A DNA stretch of 64,000 nucleotides from Stercorarius parasiticus (GCA_013396915.1 VWZL01004359.1:1-64000); one strand, 5' to 3'; counted from the stretch's first letter, positions 39,211-52,786 are shown. Numbers and translations are program-made. Notes: generated by a model not told the origin, from the letters alone.

Positions 39211-42200
39211 GGGAGAAGAAAAGAACAACAAAACAACCCACTTCATTTATAACAGCTCTTCCTAAGCATTACTTAAGAACACTTTGCAGAAGTTGGCTGC
39301 TCCTGATCCGACTCGCCCTAGCGAATAGCTGGGAGCGTTGCTTTCACCCCCAGCACAGCCCAGGGTGGCACAGGGGACCGCAAAGGGCCTCCCATGCCAG
39401 CAGACATAAATAGGCTGAATACATCCAAGTCGCACAAAGCTGATTTATTTTTTTTTCCCCTCGAGGAAAAAATAAAAAGATGCAGCAATACAATATAAGA
39501 AGCTCAGCCAGCTTTCTTCCCCAGAGGACGCTTCTGCCAGTTGCAGACCCGACAGTGATAAAGGGTGCCCGATAAAGGGCCTGCCTGTGGCACCGGGCGG
39601 CAGTGAGGAGCCCCAGCCGCTACGGGCCAGCACAGGAAAGAGCCTGAAGATGATGTTCTGATGAGAGGAAAGAAGGGAAAGGAAGGGAAATAGATCGATA
39701 AAATCCAGATTCTCTATTATACTTAATGGTCACACTGACTACTTGAATGAAGGTGGTTAGGGCGAGTTTCTGTTTACCCGCAAAATATTTATGCCCTTAT
39801 TTTAAACATCTTTCTTTTGACAAATAATAAGTATCCATGAAAGAGTACATAGCGAAGAAAAGGAGGGAGGGGTTGTTTTCTTGTTTTAAGGAACAAATAG
39901 CCATTTGTCTGAAATCCGGCAATTTGCCTTTAACCCTCATCCCTTTCTGAAGGCAATTGTACTTTTGCAGGTGAGGAAAAATCCTAGATGCATTAGTTTC
40001 CATAGAGATCTTGTGGCATTTCTCAAATACAGTAAAGTCCACCACATCCTGAGGGTGGACAATGGGAGCGGGGGGGTATAGTGGGGACATAACCAGCTCT
40101 AAACCTATATCATGGGCCATTCTTCACATAGCCTCCCCAGCCCTTCCTTTACAGACACTGAGCAGGAATGATGGAGAGGAATCAGGCTCCTTGGATAAGC
40201 TGTTCTAAACTGTTTACTTTCAAGGCGCCAGGCTCTCTAGCTGTAAGAGACCTTCAGCTCCACCTGTTCATCTTAGCCATCTGTTTAATTCAAGAGTCAA
40301 CATTAAAACTGCTTAGAGAAAGGTAGGAGGTTGTTTAAGTCAAATATCTATGTATTTAAAAAGAAAAAAAAAAAGAAATGGGAAGACTTTGGACATTCAA
40401 TGGGTTATTGCTAAAATATGAAGGAACTCATCATATTACTACAGTAAGGATACTAGATGTTTAAAGAGACTGATAACTCAACATATATTCTAAATTAGAA
40501 ACAAAAAAAATTATTTTGTACATTAACATATTTAAGTGAGCTGAAACCAAACCTTTCAGTAATGAGGTTTACTTTTATTAACAGTACAAGGAGACAGTAA
40601 GTCCTCACACCCATTGGGATTTCTAAAGTTGTGCCTTTTTCTGATGAAGTATTTCTTACAGCTTAAAAGCATCAAAAGTTCACTTGGGTTGAAATTAAAG
40701 TTCATTTTGGTAAATCCCTGAAGAAATTTCATATTGATCATCGTGGGGAGAGAGTCACAATATTAATCTGATTTTCTTTGACCCTAAAGGGTTCGATCTG
40801 TTCTATAAAATGTTAAAAATACTGCTCTGTGGGTTGTTTTTTTTTTTAATAGAGCCTAATAAAGTATTAAGATGACATTTTCTATTATGAATTGCAATAT
40901 TGGTATGATCGTGAACTCGTCTGTGCTTATCCTGACCAGACTTTTACTCTGGGGCAAGGGGAGTTCTAAGATTTTTCTAAGACTTTTTCCTTCTTGTGAA
41001 GAATAGCAACATTGGATTCTTCAATATCTATACTAAAAGCTGGAGAAAAGAGAGAACATCTTGAAGGATGCAAATCTGAGCTTGAGAAATCCATCTTTGT
41101 TAAGCTAAATTACATTTACTGTAAAGCAGTAAGTCTACTCCAGGTCTAGCAGTTCCTCAGAATTCAGAGAAGTTATTCATAGATGGTTTCATCAGGCTTC
41201 ACAAGTGGTTAACGTAGTCTATCAGACAATGAAGCTTCCTTTATCCAAACCCAGTTCTTTCTATTGGAAACTATTAAATTGCATAGCAAATAGCAGATAT
41301 AGTATTGGGGTATAAAACCTCAACATTTAAGAGGACTAACAACTTTTGTTTACATACATTATTTATTATTTTTTGGCTAGTGATGCTCCAGACTCAACAA
41401 GTCACTTGAAAAGAAACAGACAGACCTAGATATTTGAATGACTGGTTGAGTTACATTTTAAAAAGTTAACTGCATTTCTTATGCAGAAAGATTAAAACCA
41501 GCTAGTTTTACAGTTAGTCAAGGGTTGGAGTAAATAGTAACACAAGGTGGAATCCAAAAACCTATACAGATTTTTTGCTATCCATGTATGAAAGATGTCC
41601 TGTTTCCATGAGTTGGATTAATGAATTGCAATAACAGAACAGATCCCCAGTCACTGTAGCTGCTCAGCTTTAAAGGCACCACAAAACTGGAAGATTTTCC
41701 TCATTTATAAGAGATTTTACAGCTAGTGGTTTTGCTTACTATGTTGAAGCACAAAAGAGTTTTCATCTGTTACAACAGTTATTAAATAGGTCTAACACCT
41801 ATAGCAAAAATCTCTTTTTACAGATAGGGAATAGAATAGAGAAGATAAGGCTTCTCTAGCACCGCACTACTTAATGACAATAGCACTTAAATATTGGTTT
41901 GTAAGAGATCACATTGATAATGAACTAGATGATGCTGCTAATGTTTAGGCTAGTAGGGAAAATTAATACCATATCTGGAAGCCTTATGAATCCAGTCATG
42001 ATGGGGTTTTCCCCACTATCTCTGGGCAACAATAATCGATATATGGGAAATACTACCCCAGGACTAAAGCTGGTTTATTGCCATGGAAAAACTGACATTT
42101 AGTCAAACTTAAACCAGAAAGTTAAGACACTGGAAGAAGAGTTTAACAGAAGTCTGAGCTTACATTTTGAAGGCCAGAACATTCTTTGGAATGCGACCAT

Positions 42201-42240
42201 CTTCTGTTAGCTCTTTTGGTTTTAATGCTCATGAAATATA
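39211..42240. other. Gene-free region after CpG island 1
   Basis: Intronic by the model above. Only A-rich and T-rich runs are visible (for example 40,361-40,376 and 40,839-40,848). No gene or nameable repeat. Confidence 0.5.
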
Positions 42241-43100
42241 GGCCCAGTGTTAAAAAGAGTTGTTCTACAGAGGCATCTGGACAGGCTGGATCAATGGGCT
42301 GAAGCCAATTGTATGAGATTCAACAAACAAGGCCAAGTACTGGGTCCTGCACTTGGGTCACAACAACCCCATGCAGCACTACAGGCCTGGGGAAGAGTGG
42401 CTGGAGAGCTGCCCAGTGGAAAAGGACTTGGGGGTGTTGTTCAACGGCCATCTGAATATGAGCCAGGAGTGTGCCCAGGTGGCCAAGAGCATCCTGGCCT
42501 GTATCAGGAACAGTGTGTCCAGCAGGACTGGGGCAGTGACCATCCCCCTGTACTGGGCACTGGTGAGGCCCCACCTCGAGTGCTGTGTCCAGTTTTGGGC
42601 CCCTCACCACAAAAAAGACATTGAGGCGCTGGAGTGTGTCCAGAGAAGGGCAATGGAGCTGGTGAGGGGTCTGGAGCACAAGTCCTGTGAGGAGCGGCTG
42701 AGGGAGCTGGGGGTGTTCAGCCTGGAGGAAAGGAGGCTGAGGGGAGACCTTCTCGCTCTCTACAGCTCCCTGAAAGGAGGGTGTAGTGAGGCGGGGGTCG
42801 GTCTCTTCTCCCAAGGAACAGGTGATAGGACAAGAGGAAACAGCCTCAAGTTGTGCCAGGGGAGGTTTAGACTGAATATTCAGAAACATTTTTACACTGA
42901 AAGGGTTATTAGGCATTGGAACAGGCTGCCCAGGGAAGTGGTTGAGGCACCATCCCTGGAGGTATTTAAAAGCCGGGCAGATGTGGTGCTTAGAGATAGC
43001 GTTTAGTGATTTATTTTTTTTTTGTCAGAGTTAGGTTGATGGTTGGACTAGATGATCTGAAAGGTCCCTTCCAACCTAGGCAATTCTATGATTCTATATT
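42241..43100 (+). mobile_element. CR1 LINE, about 860 bp, 3' end intact
   Basis: The best-preserved CR1 in the window. It opens in the RT thumb region ([17 protein letters not shown]) and runs to the tail with tagatgatctgaaaggtccc and attctatgattctata near 43,098. A long open stretch (about 42,353-43,003) encodes the C-terminal part of ORF2: [45 protein letters not shown] and RLPREVV. Near 42,325-42,335 four extra bases in the aacaaacaaggcc stretch, compared with the copy at 61.69 kb, shift the frame. With no complete RT core or endonuclease it is immobile. Confidence 0.95.
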
Positions 43101-46100
43101 TAGAGTTAGTCTCTAGCTTCTCAGTAATATAAAGAGAATTCAAATATATCCCTACTACAGCTGCACTAAAATTGCCTGAGAATAATAATGATCTTATCTC
43201 ATTAAAGGCTTAAACTTGCAGGTCCTGACAATTCTGGTCTTAACCTCCAATATATTTCAGTAATGAGCATTGCCTGATCCTGCATGTTACATGTGGTCTT
43301 CAGAGAGATGCTGTTTCACAGTCATGGTAAATAATAAGTAGTGTTTCTGTAGCCAATGTTCTGTCAGTAGTTGACTGACAAGCGATACTTAATAACTTTC
43401 CTGATACTGTTCCCTGTAGCTCTCATATTAATCATACAGTCCAGATATTAAGTTCCCCTTCCCCTAGAAGAAAGGGGCGAGGGAGGATCTGGAAAGACCT
43501 GGTAAAGCTCAGCGAAGCTGAAGTAGAGGACTGAAAAAGGAAAACATCACAGATTTGGCACAAAGCAGGATGTATTAAAATGCACAGGAAGATAACTTTC
43601 TTATACTTTTCCTTTGCTTTCCATGCCTGCTTTCAACTACTGATTTATGTCTCCAGGAGCTACAAAATAGTTGCATATGCATCAGTATTGGAACGATGAA
43701 AATTCAAATAAGCAGAATGTGATTTGGAGTATACAAACTCCAGTGCAGAGATATCAAAAACATATATGCTGTGTCCTTAATTATGCACGGAAAAATAATG
43801 CTCTCAAAGAGTCAGTTCTCAGTCTAAAATAATAACGCTAAGAACCCAGAAAAATGTCATTAAATAGTAGCTTCTAATTCTCAGAACTCTAATTCATTTA
43901 GACTTTCAACACTATTTGTGAGTTCTAAAGAGAAGAAACAGAAAAAAGATGACATGCAGGGAAACTGGTACCATAATACACAAGGGAAAAACAATTCTGA
44001 AGGGACTTATACATGAACAGTATGTGAAATCTGAGAGTAGCAACTATAAACTGTTTATAGATAAGAGCATATCCAGAGTAAGATTGCATGCCACAAACGG
44101 TAACCATTCTTTAAAGAATAAAATATTATTAAAAATATCTTTCCCCTCTACTACTATTTGCTAACCCTTGACTATTTATATACATTTTAGGAGAGTGTTT
44201 CCAGTCCTAACCACTCTATATCAAAAATCAAACTTCACAGGACTGAACTCAGTTTTGGTGTTTAGCTTCCTATCTTGGCATGGCCTCTTCATATTTGGAG
44301 TAAAGCATTACTTAGCATTGAATTGTATGCTCATCTATGCAAATTAATTAGGACATACTTGCTCATACAAATAAATGCTACTATTGCAGTATTTTCTGTT
44401 CACACAAGGTTTTCTCTACACAGGAATACATTTTAGATGAACATTAAACTTCACTTCTTGGGTACCTTACATAGTAAACGTAACTGTCTTTTTTGAGCAA
44501 ATATTTGATTTTTGCTGTATATTGCATATTATTAGTTTTGTGAACACTTCCTTAGACTAACACATTTGTATTTTGGACTCAGTTTCCATTTTTGACAGAT
44601 CATCACTCGTCCATGAATATGCCTTTCAGTCATCACTTTCTAAGGTTTATTTGGTTTTTTTGTTGTATACTGTAAACAATACCTAGTATATACTTCTGGG
44701 TTCACATATTCTCAGCATCACACATGAACCATACAGTAGTTGCATTTGTTGTCATCTGGGGAGATCAAATAATCAACTTTATAAAAAAAGGAAAAGCAGA
44801 ATACAGAGACACTAGAACACATAGCAAATATCAAAACCAGAATGATGTTTTCCGCAGGACACACTCCCTTGTCTCACAGCAAAGAGCTTTGACAGTGCTC
44901 TGGTTACACCAATGACAGCAAGAACCTCCACAGGAGTATTTCTATGATCAGTCTTCACTCAAGAACTGCCCTTACAGTGTGAGTTAAGTTTTGAAAACAG
45001 CCTCTTGTATTTGGCAGTGCCCAAGAACAGAAACATAAGATCAGATGGAAGGATGCAAAGTTAGTATAAGCTTAAACTAGATAACTGGGTTGGATTAGAT
45101 TTGTTTCAGAATATTTCTTTTACAAGGTGTTTCTCTATATAGAGGAGTTGTAAGCAAGTAGACTTAAATCATAAATCATGATTTTCATGCCAAATGGCTT
45201 CAAATCAGTACCCCTGTGTAGGCACAACTCCAGTAATAAGCATCTCAAACTTTCAATTGCTTGAGAGTAAAGCTGCATTTGTACCATGAAGTCATAAACT
45301 TCCATATTTTACAGAAATAATTTGCTTTTGACACATTATAATAGTTTGTCACGTCCCCTGCAGTGATACGTATTCATGGTGGCATATAATATAACTTCTG
45401 AATTAAGTCGGAAAGTGACTGACCCCCTGCCATGCCACAGAAGTATGATAGTTAACTCTGAGACTAACTGAATTCCTCCCACATACGAGAAGGACAGCAT
45501 GCTATTTTGAAGTGGAAAGAGTAGAAGATCAGCAAAGGTACACTACTATAGTATCCCAAGCAGAACTGTCTACACAGTTGTTTTGGATTGTGGCTTTGGT
45601 TTTTTTAAATGACCTCTGAGAAATTTGTCAGTGGTGAAATGAGCATGTTTGTTCTCACTGCACAAAATGAAGAGCTGAGTTTTCCTTCCTGCCACCCACC
45701 AGAAATCCAACAGCAACACATACACTTAGTTGTTACCCAAGGATATCAGACTGCAAAGTGAGAGGAAGATTAAAGATAGGATCCAGTACAGTATTCTTAA
45801 TCCAATTAAGAAAACAGTACACCAGTAAGGGGGAGGTGGGGGGAGAGGTCAGAAAACCAATGGAGCCAGATATTTCTGAAAGAGACAAGTCTTTTCACAA
45901 CAGACACAGTACGGCATCTTAATCAAGATTTGTGCTCAGACAGTGCAGTGGTGACTCAGATTCAAATACTCAATTTCCTCACAAAGTTCAGTGCTTGTTA
46001 TAATAACCTAAAGACTTGGGATGAGAAGAATAACATGACTGTGTATAATGATTTGTGTTATTCATGCTAAAACTATTTCAGAAGGCTGTGGAGGTCTAAA

Positions 46101-49100
46101 TTTTTGCTGGCAGATAGCTAAAATTGTAGATAATTTCATTCCTACTGAAGCCAGGACCTCCAGCCAAATAAAAGCATAAAGATCATCAATCAGAAAAATC
46201 TCTGTTGACAGCAGCATGTAGCCTGCCAATTGATTGATGCATGTGGCTGGAGAAGCAACGGCTATGATTCTATAAAAACTAAAACCTGAAAATATCAAGT
46301 ATAATCAAGTCAAGCATCATCTACAAGCCCCAAGCTGAACTTTCACTTATATTTTCAAATCTTTCAGCCTGCCCAAACATTTTCTTGCTCTTTGAATTAT
46401 CCCTCACTTAAGGAAACCAGATGCAATATTTCCTCAATTAAATAAAAGCAGAAGTATTTATTTGCAATCCTGACAGCCTGTACCCTAATATCCAGATATA
46501 CAAATAAAAAATAGCAATAGCGCAGTAGAATCACTAGACTGAAAAGAAAATATCCTTACATAATCAAGTTACAAATTCAGTATATCATACAGTTATAATT
46601 ATAAATACTTTTTTCCTCCTTGAAGACTTCAAGAATTTACTTAAAAACTTCAAGTTTCCTTCACAATAGGCTCTGCATTGTCTTTTTGTTGTTTATAAGG
46701 TGTGCTTACTATCCTTAGAACATCACCATCCAAGTTAGAGAAATAAGGATAAATTTGATGTCACAGACCAGACCACAGCTAAGCAATATAGCTCCTGTAT
46801 GAAAGGGCCTTGCTCTAGCCCCATTGCAATACTGCATTAAGTGGTCCCCCACTCACTGCTCTCAGCGCAAGAGGACCATTCACAGTGTACTGCACATTCA
46901 GGATAAATGGATTCAAGGATACTTCAGTTAAGTAGCTTAAAATGAGTTGTCACATGCGTTCCTAGAGATAATTGAATAAATGTGTCTTAGGAGTGTGGAT
47001 CTAACCACATTACTCCTTATATTCTGCTTTGTCCTTGCTCTGAAACTATACAGCCTATTCATGATAACGTTTAGACAAATTACTGAAACTAGGAGGGGAA
47101 AAAGAAGTGCAGTAATTATAGCACGGGACCATCCACTCTCTTTGGAAGCGAAAGTGTGGAGAAGGCTTCAGAAATAGCCTGCTTGCCTTTACCTCCCCAG
47201 GAACAGTACTGTTGCCAATCACTCTGGCACACTGAAGGCCTGCACCAGGGCATCCAACTCCTGAAATCAGTATGCATATCACTGATCCAACAACTCGGAC
47301 AGCAAATTTCTCTCTGCAGTCTAGTCTGTAAAGTAGATTTCAACACATCTGCAATAGTGTCCATCTGCTAATTAGTTCTGGCCACATTTTCCCCCCACAG
47401 CATTTACATCAAGAACCACTGAAAATTCTCTGCCACCAAATGCATGCAATACAAGTTCATGCAAAACTAGGCAGCCAGGTGTCCAAATCTGTTAGTTAAG
47501 AGTTTCTTCACACAAAGGAAGAGTCATAATAAAAACAAGGAATGCAAGTATTTATGTATCAGGCTAGGTTGGTTGTTCAGGTAGTAGAAGGTTCATTTAT
47601 AACTCTCTCTGCCCTTAAAATAGGTATGTTGGGGGAAGAGAACAATTTAGGACTGAAAAAATTTCACTGGTCAGACACTAAAGCTTCAGATTACATAGTC
47701 TTTTTGTTTCAGACTACCTAGAGGTACTCAAGCATAGACAGAATCCAGTCTTTCCTTTCATAGTAGTAGACACTTTTCTAAACAAAAAGAGCTGGTCCTT
47801 CCTGGCCTGAAATACTGGGTCATTTGAATGGGAACAACAAGCAGGTTATCAAGTTTTTCATTTACTATTCATCAAAAACACTCCTTGAATAATGGCAGGC
47901 ATTGCCTAGGGATTGTTTTCTTACAGAGAAATAGATAAATCTTTGAGAGAAAAATTAATCAAACCTCTAGTGTGTTAATACTTTCAACGCCTAAAGAATA
48001 ATTTTAAAAAATCACTAGAAACAAATAGGTTTCTTAAGTACAACATAGGCAACACAGGTCACCTGAAATCAAATCTTACCTTCTGCCTTGAAGTTAGCCT
48101 GATGAACAAGAATTTTGTTCTAGCCTAGCCTTTCCTGTTGTAGCTGTAGTTTCTTTAAAACCTATCCCTAAGAGATATGCCAACATCTGTTTCTAGAAAC
48201 TTACTCCCACTTAGTCAGGGCTTAATAGATTGCACCTGCACTAATGAGTCAGTAAGACATCCACTTAGCATCTCCCAGTAGATCCTTGTTCCTTGGAAGA
48301 ATTATCACTGTTGATACAACAACAAACAAATCATGATTGCTGATTTTCCTTGTAGAAAAAGCTCTTCACAGACAGTAGAAGTTAAAGAAGGCATCTCATG
48401 GTGAGGTCAGGGTTTAGAAATTCCAAAGAGCTATGCAACATCTTAGGCGGACTGTTTTCATTAAAATCTGTTCTGTATTAGTGAGCTTTGGCTCAGTGTA
48501 ATAAGAGTTAGACCATCTAAATATTAAAAGACATTTATTCAATGTTATTACAGTTCCTCTACTGGGAACTGAGTTACAGATAAGGTATTAAACCAGTAGC
48601 TCCTGAACAGTGGTACATATACCACAGTCTACAGCCACTACAAAATGGTGTGTGCCTCAGTGAAGAGCAGGAGCTGCTATTGCAAATCACAGTGCTCTCA
48701 TGATGACTAACTGCTGATGATGTTTAGTGCTATCACTACTAATGATGATGGTAGGAAGTTTAAGAAAAAAATTTGTGGATTACAATCTTCCCTAGAGCAC
48801 AGAAGAGGTGATCAGTGAATGTCTTAATATGGAGCAAGTCTTATTATTTTCTAGTTATCTTCCATTGGACAAAGTTGTGTGGCAAAGAGAGTGGCAATCA
48901 TGTAGGAGTTCAATGTAAGCTTAGTGGGCAAGACTGTGATATAAGGGCCAAAGCTCCAAATACAGAGTGGTATTAGAGGGCACTGACCAATAACATAACT
49001 TTTCTGCAACTAAATGCAATTTCTCTGCATGCTATTTTGTGTGCAGTTGCTTTTGCTTCTTAGGAGAAGCTTACTGTTTTCTCTTGTACTGTTCTGTTGG

Positions 49101-50451
49101 GCTGTGTAGGAGAGGGAGATGTAGGTCCTCTGCAACTTACTGCTTATTGACAAAGCATGGACACTGATGGGTGCAAAATGCACAAAGACTCCTGTGTTGG
49201 AAGCCTTCTTCAAGCCCCTAAAAGATTCAAGAAAGCTACCAAATTCTGTTTCCTGTACACACATGAGTGTGGGGTTGCAGTATGTCTGACACGCTGCTAA
49301 ATGCCTATCATAACATACTGTTAAGAATTCTGCATGACTGGAACGATCTCACGTAGAAGCAGCAGCAGTACATGGTGTTGCATGCTAGGGAATGCAAAGA
49401 GACAGTTGCAAGGACTAGATCATACAAAGGCAACATTACATTTCTGCTCTATTCTAAGCATTTTGTGGCCTGCTCAATCTCTTTCTACATCTTTTTAATG
49501 GATACAGAAGTACTATTTGTCTTCAAAGAAAACTAGACAGGTAGGAAGTATGTGCTGGGTATACAACTTTCATGCGGAAGGTATGGACCCTCTTCCACTT
49601 ACCTCTTAGAGTGGCTTCTTTTCTCATCAACATGCTCCAAACCATAAATTACTCAGAGCCTTAAAATACTGTCTTTGGTGGGAAAATACTCACGAAGTCA
49701 GGGTTGTAAAAGATCATATGTGAAAACCAAAAATTGTTCAATATGGAAAACGCAGTGTTACTGTAAAGCTTCAATAGCCTAATGCAGCCTCAAGATCTGC
49801 TCACTCTAGACTAGGGCAAATGGTTCTTGCAAGCCTATTCCAGTGATTAATATTGTAGACAGTTGTTACTGAATAGAGTCCCACTCCAGCCGTATTAGAC
49901 CCTGTCATGTAAGTGGACTTACTACAATGAAAGGTGTCAGAAGGTCAAAGCCAGACTAAGTTGCTTGCACTGCATTAAAGTTGAAAAAATAAAAAAATGA
50001 ATTTCTAAACCAACATAGCTTGTCTAGGGTGTCTGAATGAATACAGACCCAAAGTCTAGACAGAAAAAAACAGTATAGTAGTCAGGACACTGTTTGGAGA
50101 GCAAGGGAGCCTTGGCTGATTTTAGATCTAACATTACTGTATGATGGTTAGCAGATCACTTCCTCAATTTCACTTTAATAGTACATGGCCAGCTCCCTAA
50201 AAAGCAGAGAAGATAAAATCCATCAGGGACTTTGAACTGCTCAAATGACATTGTGATGAAAATTACGTTACAAGACAGAATTATTACAAATATGGAGTGC
50301 CTGTTAGTATGTGTATTTTTAAAAGTGCAAATGCATTACCCTGAATTTTTCTTGTTCTTGCAGATGTCAGAGTTTGCATCTCCTGACATCATTCTTGGAT
50401 TGTTATAGACTGTATAAACTCTTCCAAAACAGAAAAGTAATCAAGCTTTGT
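43101..50451. other. Gene-free intronic region
   Basis: No recognisable exon or RNA gene. Frames are under 90 residues. A G-rich run (gggggaggtggggggagagg) lies near 45,829-45,848. The short stretch at about 49,820-49,900 faintly resembles decayed antisense CR1 (cctattccagtg), too weak to call. Confidence 0.5.
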
Positions 50452-50508
50452 CTTTTATTAAAAGACATTTTAATAAAAGCCTTTTATTAAGAGACATTTT
50501 AAGAAAAG
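50452..50508 (+). repeat. Tandem duplication, two units of about 28 bases
   Basis: cttttattaaaagacatttt followed by aataaaag is repeated next to itself with three or so changes (ccttttattaagagacattt, taagaaaag). The unit is itself partly self-complementary (cttttatt with aataaaag), so single-stranded hairpins are possible. Confidence 0.85.
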
Positions 50509-51672
50509 TAGAGCAGGAGTTGAAAAACTAGACCTTCATGCCTTCTTTGGAGCAGAAGTACTCCAGATCGAGTTCTGCAGGCTCCTTCCTAAATCCTACC
50601 CTATCTCACTGCAGCAGTAGTAAAGAGAATGTTTGGGAAGCAGTCAACACCATTTACTGTATCCTGCTCTATCTTTTATTCCATGTGCAGTTCATAAATA
50701 ACTGAGGAGAGCTGTGCAATCAGATGCCTGCCTTTGCTGTTATTCTTTCTGTTAAAGACTCAATAAAAGTTGCCTTCTCTCCCATAAATTTAGATGAAAA
50801 TATGTGAGGGTGAAGATCAGTCATTTCTTTATGAGGTCCCTGAAGCAATTAACATCAACTTCTTGTCTTGACTGTGCCCCATATACTTAACTCCAGCAGA
50901 GAGGTTACAGTGTATAGCAGTGGAAACAAATACAATGACAGACGGGGATATAACCATTTCCCATCACCAGATATGTCGGTTTAAGATCCGTGGAGTAATT
51001 TCTGTTCTCGTTCTCAAACAGATGCTTTAGGCCTCTCTGATCTTCTGACATCTGTGACTAGCTGTCACTGAAGAACTATGCATGACAGAACCTGAAGGCA
51101 ATACAGAATACAGGATTACAGAATACAGCTCCTGAGCTTGTACCTCACAGTGTATGTATTTCGTCTGCCTATGGATGCTACTGCTACCAAGCACACATCT
51201 TCTTTCATAATACCAGGCGCTTGTAAGTAAAGCTTAAGGAAGAAGGAATTTGATCTCTTCTAAGAAAGCACACAAATATTTTAGCTTCAACCCTGATTAT
51301 TGGAATAAGAAGAGATAAAGTTAGCATGAAATATTGAATTATTAACTAGTAAAATTCAGCCTAAAAGACCCTATATTTATATACATTTGAGAAGTTACAA
51401 GATGCTTATTAATCCTAAAAAATCCTGTTATTTTCCCTGAATTTGTATTAGTTTGTATTTGAAATAAAATAGGGCAACCATCTTTAAGGTTTGAAATCTG
51501 TGTAAACCTAAATTGGGTAGGAAGAGATTATTCATTACCTATAATTTGAATGACTGCCTACCATTGAAAACATGGGCACTGGCTGCAGCCTTAGGAGTTA
51601 TTTGAGACTCTGTATCAGCTGAAAGTGGATACTGGCTGAAGTCTTTTTATTGTTTGGAATACCTTGTCACTT
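50509..51672. other. Gene-free intronic region left of the LTR
   Basis: AT-rich sequence without a recognisable gene or nameable repeat. A minor direct repeat, acagaatacag / acagaatacag, occurs near 51,104-51,127. Confidence 0.45.
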
Positions 51673-51714
51673 GACATCATGTTGTTGGTTTAAGACATCA
51701 TGTTGGGTTGAGAT
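51673..51714 (+). repeat. 21-base tandem duplication at the LTR edge
   Basis: gacatcatgttgttggtttaa is followed directly by gacatcatgttgggttgagat, with 12 identical starting bases and a period of 21. It coincides with one end of the solo LTR and may have arisen by slippage or a rearranged insertion junction. Confidence 0.85.
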
Positions 51715-52190
51715 AAAGATAATTTAATAGGTAAAGCAAAAGCCTCACATGCAAGCAAAGCAAAACAAGGAATTCAGTCACTACTTCCCATGGGCATAGG
51801 GTTCAGCCATCTCCAGGAAAGCAGGGCTCCAGCACGTTTAACCATACTTGGGAAGAGAAACATCATCACTCCGAACGTCCCCCGCCTTCTTTCTTCTTCC
51901 CCCAGCTTTATATTGCTGAGCATGACACCATATGGCATGGAATATCCCTTTGGTCAGTCGGGGTCAGGTGTCCCAGCGGTGTCTCCTCACAACTTCTTGT
52001 GCACCCCCAGCTCACTCACTTGTAGGGTGGGGTGAGGAGGAGAAAAGGCCTTGGCTCCCTGTAAGCCCTGCTCAGCAATAAGGGAAACACCCCTATATTA
52101 TCAACACTGTTTCCAGAACAAATCCAAAATGTAGCCCAGTACTAGCTACTGTGAAGAAAATGAACCCTATCCCAGCCAAAGACAGAACAC
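51680..52190 (-). mobile_element. Avian endogenous retrovirus solo LTR (antisense to HRH1)
   Basis: I recognise this 0.5 kb block as a long terminal repeat family common in bird genomes and transcripts. Its sense direction is the minus strand. The right end (about 52,165-52,190, minus-strand ttggctgggatagggttcat) is the U3 start. A TATA-like box is at 51,906-51,914 (aatataaag on the minus strand). The U5 side lies near 51,680-51,720 and looks shortened compared with other members as I remember them. No gag, pol or env sequence and no second LTR is in the window, so it is a solo LTR left by recombination. I could not find a clean target-site duplication. Exact boundaries are uncertain by tens of bases. 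Confidence 0.8.
51906..51914 (-). promoter_or_regulatory. TATA-like box of the solo LTR
   Basis: Minus-strand AATATAAAG followed downstream by ctgggggaagaagaaag. Its position inside the LTR corresponds to the retroviral core promoter, which would fire away from the HRH1 coding exon. Confidence 0.5.
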
Positions 52191-52649
52191 ATATGATACC
52201 CTATTATTAGTGGATAATGAAATTCAACTCCTGTATTCTCAGACTGTTAGATGTAGATGTAAATAATCACTGGTTTGTTTAAAACTATTTAGCACAAAAC
52301 ATGTTAATTTGCTTTTTATTAACGCACCTTAAATTGGTTTACCAATATGTAGTTTATGTTATGGTTCATGATCAGCTATTTAATGAGATATAATAAATTA
52401 AAACAGTGAAGACTGAAATGTCTTCTCCAGACTCTAGGGTCAGAATTATACGAAGCCCCATGAAACACCTCTGCAAACCATTTTGGATTGGCTTGTGGAG
52501 CTTGCTTCAGTACTTTTCATAGAGCACATCTGAAATTACCCATATGTAAAAATGCATTCATTATTTAGGAAAGTCCTAAAACGGATGGTGCTAAGCTGAA
52601 GCACAGATTAGTTTTATTATTTTATTTTAGTACTACAGTGATTGAGCAT

Positions 52650-52669
52650 ATTTCTTTTCTTTTCTATAG
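52650..52669 (+). other. HRH1: Splice acceptor of the HRH1 coding exon
   Basis: A run of pyrimidines (tttcttttcttttctatag) ends in AG at 52,668-52,669, a strong vertebrate acceptor, placing the start of the coding exon at 52,670. There is no ATG between 52,670 and the HRH1 start codon, which supports both the splice site and the start choice. Confidence 0.75.
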
Positions 52670-52786
52670 TTCTGGAAATAAAATTCACAAAGCAATCCAC
52701 GTTTTCATCCAGGAGTGTAAACCAAGACTGAATTTCCAAGGCCTGGACATCTTCTCTGATTTTCATTCTGTGTTCTTGCGCAAAAG
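52670..52786 (+). other. HRH1: HRH1 5' UTR part of the coding exon
   Basis: 117 bases from the acceptor to the initiation codon with no upstream ATG. The open frame that begins at 52,638 starts inside the intron and is not expected in mature mRNA. Confidence 0.6.

Larger units (their letters stand above)
38798..52669 (+). other. HRH1: Proposed HRH1 intron (about 13.9 kb)
   Basis: The interval is bounded by the GTGAGT donor at 38,798 and the polypyrimidine-AG acceptor ending at 52,669. It contains no recognisable coding exon. Its identifiable contents are a CR1 copy (42.2-43.1 kb), short tandem duplications near 50.45 and 51.68 kb, and an antisense solo LTR (51.7-52.2 kb). Pairing of these two splice sites is inferred from orientation and the absence of another gene between them. 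Additional alternative 5' exons could exist. Confidence 0.4.

Noticed and set aside
38259..39413. Overlapping long frames on both strands across CpG island 1
   Set aside because: Low stop frequency in GC-rich DNA explains them. They run through undetermined bases, through the proposed splice donor and through a duplicated segment, and resemble no protein family.
40785..40800. gggttcgatct resembling a tRNA B box
   Set aside because: No matching A box or cloverleaf stems could be built around it. It is an isolated match.
49820..49910. Possible decayed antisense CR1 (cctattccagtg)
   Set aside because: Only about a dozen bases match and no tail or coding motif is visible. Too weak to annotate.
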